From: Brachypterus glaber
Taxonomy: Eukaryota > Arthropoda > Insecta > Coleoptera > Kateretidae
Assembly (NCBI GenBank): GCA_958510825.1
Contig: OY294046.1
Coordinates: 73,231,808 to 73,295,807, forward strand
Direction of reading: 5' to 3'
DNA: 64,000 nucleotides
A program made the position numbers and the translations under genes. The notes under the pieces were generated by a model that was not told the DNA's origin, made no database searches, and saw only the letters and a program-made list of their open reading frames with translations. Of the stretch, positions 10,657 to 21,752 are shown piece by piece (position 1 is the first letter of the stretch; every line of letters begins with the position of its first letter).

Positions 10657-11378
10657 TTTGTTAACTTTTTGTACTTATTGCCAGTACTTTGACAATATTT
10701 TTAAAAAGCAATAATATATATATTTTTTTTGAGCTCCTGAAGTTTGTTTATTTTTTACCCATTAGAATAAACATATGTTTATTGTTAATGTAGTAAAGTT
10801 TCAGGTGATTACAAATAAATTTGAATGCAGTAAAAAATAAAATGTCTTAACATGGCGATAATTGGCTCACCCACCTTATATTTTGGGTTCTATTCGTAAT
10901 ATTTTGGTGAAAAAAGGTGTAGAAGGGCTGTCATTGTATTTCAGGCAGACTCTGGTTTTCGTTAATGGCCGTAGAGATAAGTGAGCATGTTGGTATTTGT
11001 GAGTAGCGCATATATCTTTAACGACACCTCAGAATGCCGAGGTAGAATATTCTATATAATATGCAGCATTCAATTTAAATTTTGTGGGAATCGGGTTTTG
11101 TTTTTTCCATCGTTTTATGGCTATTTATATGCCTATGGTAATATCAGTTTTGTTGTTTTTTATATATGAAAGAACACACCGCCAACACCGGGGTATACCT
11201 CTGTCTCAATAATTTTAATGGCCATTGTGGTGACTGAAAATTAATGCATATGCCATCTTTTACCAACAAAAACTAAAATATTAGCTGTGAATTTTTTATT
11301 ATGGCATTTCAAAGTCTTTAATCGCCTACACAACCGAACAAACATCTCTTATATTAAAAAAATACAATAAAATAAACT
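10657..11378. other. No recognised gene
   Basis: Contains a slightly less AT-rich stretch (10900-11230) with a 62-codon plus-strand frame that shows no recognisable domain. Nothing else is supported. Confidence 0.45.
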
Positions 11379-11560
11379 TTTTCTACGACTGCTTTAGAAT
11401 GTAAGCAAATACACACACTTTTCGAACAGAATGAATCCATTCTAGCTATGAATTCTAGGTATGAATATTCCGTATTAAGTGTTAGAATGAGCACATGTAG
11501 TGCCATCTCTTGTTTATAAAAGTAAAGAAAACTGTAGCAAAATTAGCGGAAATATATATA

Positions 11561-11895
11561 TATCGATACCCCAAGCAACAAAGCCGTAACTCATATATTG
11601 TCATTTTTCACGACAGCTAAATTTCTAAAATATTTTTATTTGTTATTTAAGGGTGGGTAAATGATTGAAGTGGAAAAGGAAGCCATGCGATACGTCATTT
11701 GAAAGCTTATAAAATTCTCTATTTAACTGTATAAGTATTTATTGTTTATTTATTGTTTGTTTCTGATAATATTAAAGTTTAAAATTTTTTACTTTAGTGT
11801 TTTTAGGTAAACTTTTGGTTAAAATGGCCTGTGGAGAAATCTGAGTAGTACCACCATGTGTGTCTTTTTTCAATGCGTGCTTGGGAGTGTCGATA
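11561..11895. mobile_element. Inverted-repeat MITE, 335 bp
   Basis: The ends TATCGATACCCCAAGCA and the complement TATCGACACTCCCAAGCA are inverted. No coding capacity. It sits in the AT microsatellite of family C, and the retrozyme array starts directly beside its right end. Confidence 0.65.
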
Positions 11896-11939
11896 TTACT
11901 TTATTATTCCATCAATCTATTTTCTAATCATCGTACAGA

Positions 11940-11998
11940 GTGATATTGGTAGACTGACAGTTTCGGGCTGCTGGCCCTCTTCAGTACCAAGAGTCAAC
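11940..11998 (-). ncRNA. Type I hammerhead ribozyme, array copy 1
   Basis: Read on the minus strand, every core position is met. Stem I is UUGGUA with UACCAA, extended beyond an internal loop by UGA/UCA. The core CUGAAGA follows, then stem II GGGC-CAGCA-GCCC. Next come GAA, a 3-bp stem III (ACU-GUC-AGU) and C17. Predicted cleavage lies between minus-strand bases 11952 and 11951. The A15.1-U16.1 pair and the G10.1-C11.1 pair are present. The internal loop in stem I facing loop II is typical of fast natural hammerheads. Confidence 0.9.
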
Positions 11999-12293
11999 TC
12001 TGCACGCTGATTAAGAAAACGTTTTTAGACTTTACTCGCAAAAGGAATATAGCCATTAGATTGATGTAAACTTGTGCGCCATCTATTTCTAGATGTAGAC
12101 AACTACTCATACCTCTCCTAATCTGGAGACTTTGAATGGTAGCAAGTTGAAGACTTGTGTGTCTCAAGCACATAGTACCACTAACGGGTGGTTAGACGTA
12201 AAATTAGTAAGGACAGAAATTTTTAATTTTAAACAAAATTATAAAAATATTAATTTATTATTCCATCAATCTATTTTCTAATCATCGTACAGA

Positions 12294-12352
12294 GTGATAT
12301 TGGTAGACTGACAGTTTCGGGCTGCTGGCCCTCTTCAGTACCAAGAGTCAAC
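12294..12352 (-). ncRNA. Type I hammerhead ribozyme, array copy 2
   Basis: Exactly one 354-bp period from copy 1 with the same sequence: CUGAAGA core, stem II GGGC/GCCC, GAA, stem III ACU/AGU, C17. Predicted cleavage is between 12306 and 12305 on the minus strand. Cutting here and at the neighbouring copies would release 354-nt monomers. Confidence 0.9.
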
Positions 12353-12647
12353 TCTGCACGCTGATTAAGAAAACGTTTTTAGACTTTACTCGCAAAAGGA
12401 ATATAGCCATTAGATTGATGTAGACTTGTGCGCCATCTATTTCTAGATGTAGACAACTACTCATACCTCTCCTAATCTGGAGACTTTGAATGGTAGCAAG
12501 TTGAAGACTTGTGTGTCTCAAGCACATAGTACCACTAACGGGTGGTTAGACGTAAAATTAGTAAGGACAGAAATTTTTAATTTTAAACAAAATTATAAAA
12601 ATATTAATTTATTATTCCATCAATCTATTTTCTAATCATCGTACAGA

Positions 12648-12706
12648 GTGATATTGGTAGACTGACAGTTTCGGGCTGCTGGCCCTCTTCAGTACCAAGA
12701 GTCAAT
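12648..12706 (-). ncRNA. Type I hammerhead ribozyme, array copy 3 (at insertion border)
   Basis: Third copy, at the 5' border of the insert in ribozyme sense. The core and all three stems are intact; sequence identity to the other units ends within the outer part of stem I (12705/12706). Predicted cleavage is between 12660 and 12659 on the minus strand. Confidence 0.88.
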
Positions 12707-12886
12707 ATATTACCATGAAATATTGAATAATTTAATGCAATTTAAAGTTTTGCGTTAAAATTACATAAAGTTTATTAGTTTTTCTTAATATTTGATCAGT
12801 TTTTTATCAATTTAGTTCAAAAAAATAAAACTGCTCCATCTATTGTTAAATATTTAAACCTGATATATGTCACAACAATAGATAGA

Positions 12887-13011
12887 TAGATCTTTATTGT
12901 CCAACTAGATTTTACAATATGGGACACGTCGTTTGTTAATTATAAATTATAAACTTAGATATTAAATAACAATAAATAGTATTATGAATATAACATATTT
13001 AATTAAAATCT
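12887..13011 (-). mobile_element. Severely truncated LINE 3' end
   Basis: On the minus strand the segment ends with GTTGGACAATAAAGATC and an ATCT repeat tail, the usual look of a LINE 3' terminus with an AATAAA signal. It interrupts family C copy 2 between ACAACAA and TCTGACATAA, which are contiguous in other copies. Only about 125 bases remain; the clade is not determinable. Confidence 0.55.
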
Positions 13012-13336
13012 GACATAACCTTCAATTTTTGCATTATAATTTGTAAATATGTGCTAAAATTAAATAAAAATCTTTTTTAAGTACTGATTTGATTAAATTA
13101 TTAATTAACATTAATTGCTTTATTTAAAAATATGTGTTTTGTTGCATTTACAATGTCGAGTCACAAAAAAACATTGTTTTTAACCTTGTCTGCAGTTTAA
13201 AGCCATACTGTGTTTCATATTTGCAGTCGAAGAACAAGTATAGTCTACAACACGTATCGCTCGCTGGACCGTCATACTCGCCTGTCGGCTCGTGCGGAAT
13301 ATTGTCTGTTCCATACTAGTTATAGAATATACTATT

Positions 13337-14479
13337 TTTCTCGGTTTTATTACATTATAATATTATTCACTCTCGTAAAGTAAATCCACCACTTGAATAG
13401 AGAACATTCAAGAATCAAGCCCTGAAGGGCATGTACACTGGACATTAGGGTGGGTCCAAACAAAGTTTTCGGATTAAGATCTAAGAGCAAAAAAAAGTTG
13501 TAACACATTAAAAAAACACGTTTAAAAAAAAATGGTCAAAATTCATTGAATAACTTGGGAGCGAAAAGAGCACAAAGCTTTTATTTTTCTCCCAACACGA
13601 TAACTTGAAAACGGTTTAAGACAAAGACTTAAAAATTGAAACACAGGTTTAAAAACTCAAAATTTGATTTTGTTTTCTTTTTGAAATAAGTTGATGTCCC
13701 ATAAATGGGACAAAAGGGGCAAATTTTTTTTTTTGCAATAACTTGCTTAATTTTAAAGTTAGGTATATAAAGTTATATATTAATAAAAGGGTCTTTTTAT
13801 ACCCTACAAAAATGTTTATATTCATTTTTAGTGTAAATGCTGCCGTTTTTAAGATATTTAATAAAATAAATAAATAAATATAGGAAAAATAAATAAAATG
13901 TTATTTTATTGGTAACGTAACAAATTTTAATTATTAATAATAATGGAAAATAATAGACCAAAAGATGGCGCAAGGGTTTAAGAGTCTTTACATATAAAAA
14001 TAATGTAAACTATAATTACCATTTTTGAAATATAGTGAAATTTGGTAAAAAGAAAGCAACATCTAGTGAGTATTTAAAACAACACTATACGGTGCGTAAA
14101 TTAAGTCTGGAACTACCCAATTAACTTTTCAGTTAAAGTTAAAAAAAAAAAACGCTCGGACAGGTCGATTTTTATTATTAATTTTACAAATTTGGTGTAA
14201 ATTTTTTTTTCAAAATTTTCACCCCCTTGCACCCTCCCATCACAACCTTTTTTTTAAATAACAACTTACCCCTTGTGACACATCGTTAAAAATATTATTT
14301 AATAAGCTTACTAACGGTGTATGATTAAGCCTAATTTGACAAAGGGCTTATAAAAAAGGGGTGGCTATTTAAAAAAAAATCGAATGGGTGGGTGCAAGGG
14401 GGTGAGTTTTCACTAAAACTACCCTCACCCCTCAGGGGGTGAAATTAGAAAAAAAGTATTATTAGATTCATATTCGTCG
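13337..14479. other. No recognised gene; many homopolymer runs
   Basis: Contains runs of A or T and C-rich blocks (14221-14430) with inverted flavour, but no defined ends. A phrase like GTGCGTAAATTAAGTCTGGA at 14093 may be a TIR without a visible partner. Confidence 0.4.
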
Positions 14480-14930
14480 ACCCCAAAAACCCCTATATAC
14501 CAATTTTGAAGAAAATATTAATAATATTGAAAAATATTTACCCCCTCAAAAGTTTTTTTATCAATTCAATTTCAGCAACCTTGAAATATGGGTATAGCAA
14601 TTTTCAAATTTTTCTAAAAAAAATGTATTATTATAAAGGGGGGCAATTGCCGCACCCCAATGTTTACCAAAAACAATCCCGAGCCAGAGCTTTTGGTAAC
14701 ATACCTATATGCCAAATTTCAAGTCTGGCTTAAAGCGTTCTTAAGTTATCATGCCCACAAGATTTCCCGGACAGACCGACCGACCGACCGATCTACCGAG
14801 CGACAATTTTTTTTTTGCTCGAAATTGATTAATATCGACATAAACCGTCATAAAACGCAAAAATAAACAAAAAAAAATTTTGAAAATTTTTGCACGAATA
14901 CCAGGCTTTCCGAAATTTGAAAATTTTCAA
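14480..14930 (+). repeat. Dispersed repeat family O copy 1
   Basis: Shares a series of blocks with 39880-40300: TATACCAATTTT, TAGCAATTTTCAA, AAAACAATCCC, TTAAAGCGTTCTTAAG, ATTTCCC, a GACC-rich block, CGAAATTGATT and GAAAATTTTTGCACGAAT. The two copies are clearly diverged. Overlapping short frames at 14506-14866 follow the repeat and are not supported as genes. Confidence 0.65.
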
Positions 14931-15005
14931 AACGAGAAAGCAAAATTAAGAGATATTCTCATAGAAGAATCAAATTCACTATAGGAACTTTTATCGAATA
15001 CCAAC

Positions 15006-15040
15006 TGTTAGCCACTACATTATAAACACTTAAATTAATT
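15006..15040 (+). repeat. 35-bp direct repeat, left copy
   Basis: The sequence starting TGTTAGCCACTACATT is exactly repeated at 15863-15897. The 822 bases between the copies show no recognised element. Confidence 0.85.
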
Positions 15041-15862
15041 AGTAGGTATGCATGTATAAGTTTGTAATTTTTATAATTTGTGTAAAACAAAACGTACAAA
15101 AGTCGAACGTCGACCATCCTGACCAATAACACTATGGATTTTATTATTTCATGGTACTCTCTCATGGGAAAAGTGTTCATGTTAAGGTTTAATAATAAAA
15201 ATCAAACCAACAACCACTAGTTACCGTCAAGAGGTGTTCTTTTATTTGGATATATCTACCAGCCAATAATGCGCACGAATATAACCGATAATTACCATTG
15301 CGCTTTCCAGTCGGAACACTCGAGATGTCCATCATTGTTTCTTGAAAATAAAGAACCATTCGACCAGCTTAAAAACGTTTAAATTACTAAGGAAGTACAG
15401 CAATGTAAAAGAATTAGCGTAGGAGAAGAACATTATATATTTTTCTTACGACCCCCTTTGAAAATAACATTTAGCACACTCTTTTGTTCTTTAGAAAACG
15501 CCTCATGTCACACTAGTTTGATATTTGTATATCACCCTAGTTTGTTATTTATGTATGTAGGTTTGCCTAATTTTATATAGACATTTACGTTGTAAATTCT
15601 ACGATTTTTTTCACCTTTTACGACCGCCTTTTTTGATATTTTTTATGTTTTCAATCCAAATATTTCTGTTTTTCATGTCAAAAATAAAAAATATATAAGT
15701 TATAACCTTACTATTTTGACCAATATAACTAGAGATGTTTTATTAATATCTAGATTTTATAATAATTACTTAATTTGTGATTTAGTTACCTTTATAAAAA
15801 ACATCAAAATACACAGTCTTTTCCTTATGAATTGTAAAACAGTACAGTTTTATTGTCTTATT

Positions 15863-15897
15863 TGTTAGCCACTACATTATAAACACTTAAATTAATT
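15863..15897 (+). repeat. 35-bp direct repeat, right copy
   Basis: Exact copy of 15006-15040. Possible origins are an unusually long target duplication or a segmental duplication remnant. Confidence 0.85.
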
Positions 15898-15942
15898 TTG
15901 AAAAGTCAACTTCCAGTAAAACAATATACCATCACGCTTCCC

Positions 15943-15945
<3 letters not shown>

Positions 15946-16006
<61 letters not shown>
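15946..16006. repeat. TA microsatellite
   Basis: About 30 uninterrupted AT dinucleotides. The plus-strand frame running through it (15898-16116) is an artefact of the repeat. Confidence 0.95.
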
Positions 16007-16008
<2 letters not shown>

Positions 16009-16630
16009 AACCTTAAAAATGCCTTCAGATCAAAATTAACAAAAAGTGACTTACCCGGTTTTTTCCCTATACCCTTCATATGCCTAGCAATTTTATTATT
16101 TGCTATATTTAGATAAATTTAGTCTAAAGTATAGTGACCTAGTTCATAAAATTAGAGGGCTGAATAGTTCACAATGTAGATTGTAACAATGTGGTCAGAG
16201 AGATAATGTAAATAGTTTGTTATAAATGTATTAGTTTGAAAACGGGAGGCTGACGTCCCAGTTTGATATGAAACAGTAATGCTTACAAATGTCCTGCTTA
16301 ATCCCTAATCAGATAACATGGTCGCTGTAACAGAAACACAAGAGGAGGTGGTGCGAAATCTAATCAAAACCGATTGCTATGCTGTTTTGACTGAGTGGAC
16401 TGTTTGTCTATCGAGCATGGTCGTGATTAAGCCCTTTGTACATTAGTTCATGGACAGAGGTCAATGCGTATGCCCCGCCATCGGTAAACATTATTCCATG
16501 AACATGGTAACAGTTTGTAGTGTTCCGTGCGGAAAGGGGCTATGGTAAAAAGAAAATAAACAGTTTATTAAGATACTGAAAAAAGACAATGTTTTTTCGA
16601 ACTAGCCCGAATTTAGGAAAATACTGTTTA
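16007..16630. other. No recognised gene; mixed-composition sequence
   Basis: The stretch 16160-16550 is less AT-rich than the surroundings and free of recognised repeats, so it may be unique host sequence. No reading frame is convincing. Confidence 0.4.
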
Positions 16631-17386
16631 CACTGATAAAACAGTTTATTTGTGTCAACAAAATATTTTGTTGGATATGGATAATTGAATTGTTTGATTG
16701 TGACAAATAAATTTTTTTTCTGTAAAAAAAATAAACTATTTAGTTCCCATTAATAAATCATTTTAAAATAAAAATATTTGTTTACATGAACTAAATATTT
16801 AATTGACTCAAATAAAATTTGTTACAACCAAATAATTTTACTGGCCATATCCAAATAAATCTTTTTTTTCTATTTTGCGACTCTTATAAGTTCATAATCA
16901 CACGCATTTTGCTTGTTCTTATAGGCCCACGAGAGGTCTGTACTTTTTGTTCTTTTGGGTTGGCAACAGACCTGGCCTATCGCTTGACGTTTTCCGTGCA
17001 AATGTCAATGTCGCTTTAAAGTTGAATTTTCGACAAAATTTTGTGTTTAGGTTATTTTTACCATGTTAAAAATGTGGCTTGGTTAATTGCAGTAAAAAAG
17101 AGCAGAGATGACTATAAAATATATCAAAATATCATTTGTTCTTAGAATTTTACACGGTGTAAACTGTAATGCCAATCCAAAACAAAAATCCCTAAATCAG
17201 TCACCAATTTAAATGTAAGTTTTTTCTAAATTTTAGAGCAAAATAGAAAAAATTGTATAAAGCACTGATTTCATAACACGTTTTTACCGCACTAGTACTT
17301 TAGAAAACTCGTTTTCTAAACTTGTACTCGTGCGCTAAAAACGTATGTTATGAAACTAGTACTTTAATATACTATTATCAATGTAG
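16631..17386 (+). mobile_element. MITE family P copy 1, interrupted by family A
   Basis: Begins CACTGATAAAACAGTTTA and continues with TGTCAACAAAATATT and GGATATGG. It breaks at 16862 where family A copy 2 enters, and its last bases ATTATCAATG resume at 17377. A full-length copy at 55979-56215 gives the uninterrupted sequence. The ends are inverted (CACTGATAA / TTATCAGTG). Confidence 0.7.
16870..17376 (+). mobile_element. Hairpin element family A copy 2, nested in family P
   Basis: Full length from CTATTTTGCGACTC to AATATACTATT, including the self-complementary 3' segment (17277-17352). The 66-codon frame at 16819-17019 crosses the junction and is not a gene. Confidence 0.8.
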
Positions 17387-17476
17387 AAGTTATTTGCAAA
17401 ACACTTAAAAAGTGTACTTTAAACTCAAAATGACGGCTTACCTTCAATTCTTGGAGATTTACAGTACTTTCATCCA

Positions 17477-17729
17477 CACTGATAAAAAAGATAATTTTGA
17501 TTTATTTGGATATGGCCAATTAAATTATTTGGTTGCGAGTAACAAATTTTATTTGGGTCAAATAAATATTTAGTTCATGCAAATAAATATTTTAATTTCA
17601 AAATAATTTATTAATGGGAACAAAATAGTTTATTTGACAGAAATAAAATTTATTTGTCACAACCAAATAATTCAATTGGCCATATCCAACCAAATATTTT
17701 GTACACACAAATAAACTGTTTTATCAGTG
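17477..17729 (-). mobile_element. MITE family P copy 2
   Basis: Inverted orientation relative to copy 1, with complete CACTGATAA and TTATCAGTG ends. The interior carries the same GGATATGGCCAATT, TTATTTGGGTCAAA and TTATTTGACAG motifs in reverse order. Confidence 0.8.
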
Positions 17730-19984
17730 CAGTATAAACTAAAAACCCACCAATTTTCAAATCTTTTGGATTTTTTTCAGGAAAAAAGCTTTTGTTGCCG
17801 GTTTTTTAACTATTATTAACATTTTTTTGGAACGTCCTATTTAATAATTATACGGATTCTACATACTAAATTCAGGTGTATTTGCATAATATTAAATTAA
17901 TGTTGATCTATAATTATGCATCTGTACAATCAAATTATTAACATTGTTAGCTTTGATCACTATAAACACAACTACCTAGTTAGTTGGAACTACTGCTAAT
18001 TTATATTCTGTAGAATCATTTATGCAGATAGAGAATAATTCCACAGTATAGCTCCAATTTTAAATATTGAGTTAAATAGCTTCAGAAAATTTTACTGACT
18101 ATTTCACAAATAATATATAGGCCAATCAAAACCTCGCATTTTAGGTTTCTTGACCAATCAGATCAAAATGAATCTGATAATTTTTGCACATGTGCAATTA
18201 TGACTTGGTTACTATAGAAGTAAGAAACTGACAGTTACTGACATCTTAATAAATGTTATATTAGAAATGTGTTTTTAATTTGTGAAGCTTACCTTTAGTT
18301 GATTTATTTTTGTTGATAAGCAATATAAATGCTTATTTTATTACCAAAATATCCTAGGTATAAACCCTAATTAATTTCAGATAAAATACTATATTTTATG
18401 CACTTTCCATCTTAACAGCTTTAAATCACTGATATTCGTAAATTTTAATTTATTTAATTGAATCTTGGTATTAAAAACAGGCCACTAAAAACTAATTTAA
18501 ACACTTATTTATTAAAATTATATTAACAATAAAGAAGTAAATAATTTACTTCTTTTAAATGACGGAAATCAAAACATCAAATGACTGCGCTTGTACCAGT
18601 ACAGCGTTGCCAAACTTTATTAGAAACCGATCGCAAATTGAAACACCCGTTATTTTATTTCTTTTCAGTTGAAAACTAAAGTTTTAAAAAATAATACAGC
18701 AATGATCTTTATTTAAATGCTAAAATATATGATAACAACTATTTTATTGGAATAATCTCAAGCATAAAATATCTCTCCAGAAAAGTTTAGATTTGGCAAC
18801 AATCGCGAACAAGTGAACATTGTGATTTTAAAAAGCGCGGCAAATTTGAGATTTAAATTTTTAATTATAGTTGTAAAGTTATATTGTTGTTTAGTTCTTA
18901 AATTTTTAATTTAAATATTAAACAACATTAAACATGGTAAAAGTATATACTTCCTTATTTTGTTTATGAAATAGTCTTTCAAAATACCATTCGTACATGT
19001 TGAATTCAAGAAAATTGTCAAGCAAAATATTTTTTTAATACAGTAAAAAAATTATCGATAATTCAACATGCACTTATGATATTACTACTGACAACTTCTA
19101 ATGCTAATTTAGAAAAAGTGAAAGCTTTTCAAAAAACAATAATAATAATAATAAGTAAAATAATAATAAAAATAAGAACAAATTTTAAGTTTACTGAGCT
19201 TGGCAACGCTCAGTAAAAATAGATATCATTAGAATATGGTATACAAGTCATAAAACCATCAACAGCAAAATTGAAAATTATGTACGTCAAAACTTATGCT
19301 AAATATTCTTTGCCGATATTACTATTTTATATTTTAGATCAGCTTAATAAGAGGTGCTGGTTAAAACAGGCAAATTTTGCCCTTAGAATTCGAATACGTT
19401 TGCAGAAATGTTCTATTGCATTCCGTTTAAAATATGATGGATTTTGAAAAAAAAAATACTTTCTGTTTTTGGCCAAATTTGGTCAAACATAAAAAGTTTA
19501 TTTAATAATTAATTAAACATTCTAGTTTAATTGTTATTACATTGGTTTCTTTTATATCTTTTATATCTTTAATTAATATATTAACGTTTCTAAAATTCTA
19601 CGTTTTTCTATAAAAATGGTGTAGTAGTATGGCTTGTAAAAATTCTACTGGATTTAATCAGCATGTTATTAACAGCGTTTTATTATACTATTCATAGCGC
19701 TTGCGCTAGAATAATATACGCTGGTTTCGATTTTTCAAAAAAAATATCAAAAATCGCCCTAGACAAAAAAATCTTGGATATAAATTTGTTTCATGAAAAA
19801 TACGCAACTTTTTTTTTCAAATGTCCGTCTGTCTATCTAATGGATCGAATAATCTGATCGACTTTTCAAGAAAAATTAAGTTTTACAAGGGGAAGTTCAC
19901 TATTGTTTTTGAAAGTAATCCCCCCAAAAACAAAAAAGTTATGGGAGGTAAAAATTGAAAAAAGCTGAAAGAAAATTCCGATTA
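17730..19984. other. Largely unrecognised AT-rich sequence
   Basis: Two kilobases without a supported gene. A short AAT-type run lies at 19138-19172 and a small palindrome (AGAAGTAAAT / ATTTACTTCT) at about 18533-18555. Frames around 19663-19857 are unconvincing. Confidence 0.45.
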
Positions 19985-20105
19985 ACTTAATTTTTTCAGG
20001 AAATATTACTTTAATTTTTTTTGGTGTTTGGGAAATGCAATATACCATTTACTGTGAATAATATATAATGGAATGCATAGCATTACATATCCTCAGGGCT
20101 TGTTT
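19985..20105 (-). repeat. Dispersed repeat family M copy 2
   Basis: Inverted match to about 9174-9270 through motifs AAATGCAATATACC, ATATATAATGGAAT and CAGGGCTTGTT. Confidence 0.6.
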
Positions 20106-20399
20106 AGTGTTATGCTTCTCCAGGGGACGCCAAAATGCACTCTGGTACATTCTTCTGGGAGACTTCTCTCAAGAGAAAATGGAGATTCCCAACTGAATCT
20201 GTCCTTTGCGATTCTGTCGAGGAGCAAAACTCCAGCTATCTCCTACAGTGTGAGCTTTGCCTAGCAAAATACACAAGAAAATATTTGGTACAAGCGACCC
20301 CAAACGCGCTAGACTTAGCCAGATACTGGTCAAATAGAAAGTACACAGCTGTATTCTTAAAGTTTTATTTGTTAAAAATATTTATTTTACTTTTTTATT
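20106..20399 (+). other. GC-richer open patch, identity unknown
   Basis: Two overlapping plus-strand frames (20073-20264 and 20135-20437) stay open through a stretch of more balanced base composition. It follows a pyrimidine-rich run ending in CTCCAG that looks like a splice acceptor. Neither protein is recognised and the second frame runs into the SINE. It could be a decayed exon or an unclassified repeat. Confidence 0.25.
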
Positions 20400-20664
20400 G
20401 GGAGGATTGGTGTAGTGGACTACCGCGTCGTACTTGACGAGTTTACTCCAAAAATAGCGTGAGTTTGATTCTCACAGGCGCCGATTTACCTTTTTCAGTT
20501 AATTAATAATTGAAATTTGGCGAAGGCGTAAGTGAAGCGGACACTTCCTATAAATTTGTTCGAAAGTCAATTAAAGCCGGTGGTTCCCTCTACTACTAGC
20601 TCACACAAGTCCTGGACTTAGGGGATGCTTAATTAAGTAGAATAGTACGAGGTTAAACAAAAAA
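20400..20664 (+). mobile_element. tRNA-derived SINE copy 1
   Basis: The head holds RNA polymerase III promoter boxes: box A TGGTGTAGTGG at 20408 and box B GTTTGATTCTCAC at 20464. Between them is an anticodon-like stem (CGTC / GACG). The tail contains GTCCTGGACTTAGGGG and ends GAGGTTAAACAAAAAA. A second copy at 54944-55207 (minus) is near identical, and a 5'-truncated third lies at 57117-57235. It carries no protein and would need a LINE for movement. Confidence 0.85.
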
Positions 20665-21318
20665 TGTAATTGTTACTAGAAGTTAATTGATATAATTGTT
20701 TAAAAATAAATGGTACATAAAACGTTTGACGTGGAAAAATAAATGTTATAATTAATAAATAATAGTAATAGGCTAGTCAGGTATACTATTATGTAATTTG
20801 TAGGTAATTTTAACCATCCCATCTTGTTATTATTAAAACTTAGTATATTATGTTTATTAAATCATTCTTTTATCACTTTTACCGGATATCCCTATATTAA
20901 CCGGAACTGTTAAAGGTTTTGTTCCAAATTGATGCGTTTTTCATAATAACAAGGCCGTTTTGTCAGGTGCAATATTATAATAGTGGGTGCCGCTCATCTA
21001 TTTTATTTATTTTTCATTATAGTTTGATATGATAATTTACGTTATAATAGAATCAAAACCTATTCATGATACGCAGTAGTCACATCTGAATGATTCCGAC
21101 ACAAAAACATAATCGACCATTTCATAAATAATTATAATTATATATGTTTAATTTAAAACAATTGTTTTACAACTAATATTACTTTATAAAAAACAATTTG
21201 CGATGACAATTTAACTGTCCAGACATATAATATTTATGTACATATGGACCTTGAAATAATTTTTCTTTGAGCTTTAAGTTGCTAAATTACTTAAAACTGA
21301 TGTAACACTTGAAACTTT
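20665..21318. other. No recognised gene
   Basis: AT-rich sequence with no supported reading frame or repeat. Confidence 0.45.
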
Positions 21319-21353
21319 TTAACTTGTGAGTAGGATATATTTGTGTTTTCTAC

Positions 21354-21462
21354 CTTCGCTCAAGTATTTTGTATCTTTCCAGCCAAAAATATTTTCTACA
21401 GCCTTTTTAACTTTCTCTTTTCCATTTTCGTTACTTTCTTTCATTTCTGTACAACTAGTAGC
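21354..21462 (-). CDS. Candidate coding exon of unknown gene (minus strand)
   Basis: Read on the minus strand, a pyrimidine-rich tract with a branch-like CACTAAT and an acceptor GCACAG precede 36 codons: ATSCTEMKESNENGKEK, then VKKAVENIFGWKDTKYLSE. They end at GAAG followed by GTAGAA, a fair splice donor. An ATG also lies upstream in frame (21492), giving a 57-residue frame that ends at 21319. Composition is more protein-like than neighbouring chance frames, but I recognise no family. It is close to another candidate exon at 21753-21900. The phases do not join directly, so a middle exon would be needed if they belong together. Confidence 0.35.
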
Positions 21463-21752
21463 CTGTGCATTAGTGAAAAAGATGCTTGACATAATTTTGT
21501 TATAAGGGTATAAAAAGAAGAAATTAAACCAAATTTTATTATCTTAACTATAACATGAAGAGTGTTGTTTAAATGACATCATAGATAGTTGGTAAAGTAA
21601 AAGTAAAATCTTTTTCGAGGTTAAAAAATTGATTGAGTTGTTTATTTTGCGATATTTGAAATTGAAAACTAAAAATGAGGTCTACAAGGAAAAAAATAGG
21701 CTTGTCCTAACTTTTCAAGAACATTTTTGCATAAAGCTTATAAATTACTTAC

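Larger units (their letters stand above)
11900..12706 (-). mobile_element. Retrozyme: tandem 354-bp units with hammerhead ribozymes
   Basis: The same 354-bp sequence repeats head to tail 2.3 times (the marker ATTCCATCAATC falls at 11906, 12260 and 12614). By eye units 1 and 2 differ at only one place (12069). Each unit carries a hammerhead ribozyme on the minus strand, three in all. In that sense the insert begins at the first ribozyme and ends about 50 bases beyond the third. ATATTAC flanks both sides (11893-11899 and 12707-12713), a likely 7-bp target duplication. There is no open reading frame. This is the layout of animal retrozymes: short non-coding retroelements whose tandem transcripts self-cleave into unit-length RNAs that circularise and are probably copied by another element's reverse transcriptase. 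Circle formation and activity are inferred. Confidence 0.9.
11379..13336 (+). mobile_element. Family C copy 2, composite with three insertions
   Basis: Begins TTTTTCTACGACTGC and ends in a shortened version of the family C stem-loop followed by AATATACTATT. Relative to other copies it carries a MITE (11561-11895), a retrozyme array (11900-12706), both at the AT-microsatellite position, and a truncated LINE 3' end (about 12887-13011). Part of the 3' stem-loop is deleted. Confidence 0.8.

Noticed and set aside
15898..16116. 72-codon frame with a run of isoleucine and tyrosine
   Set aside because: Artefact of the TA microsatellite.
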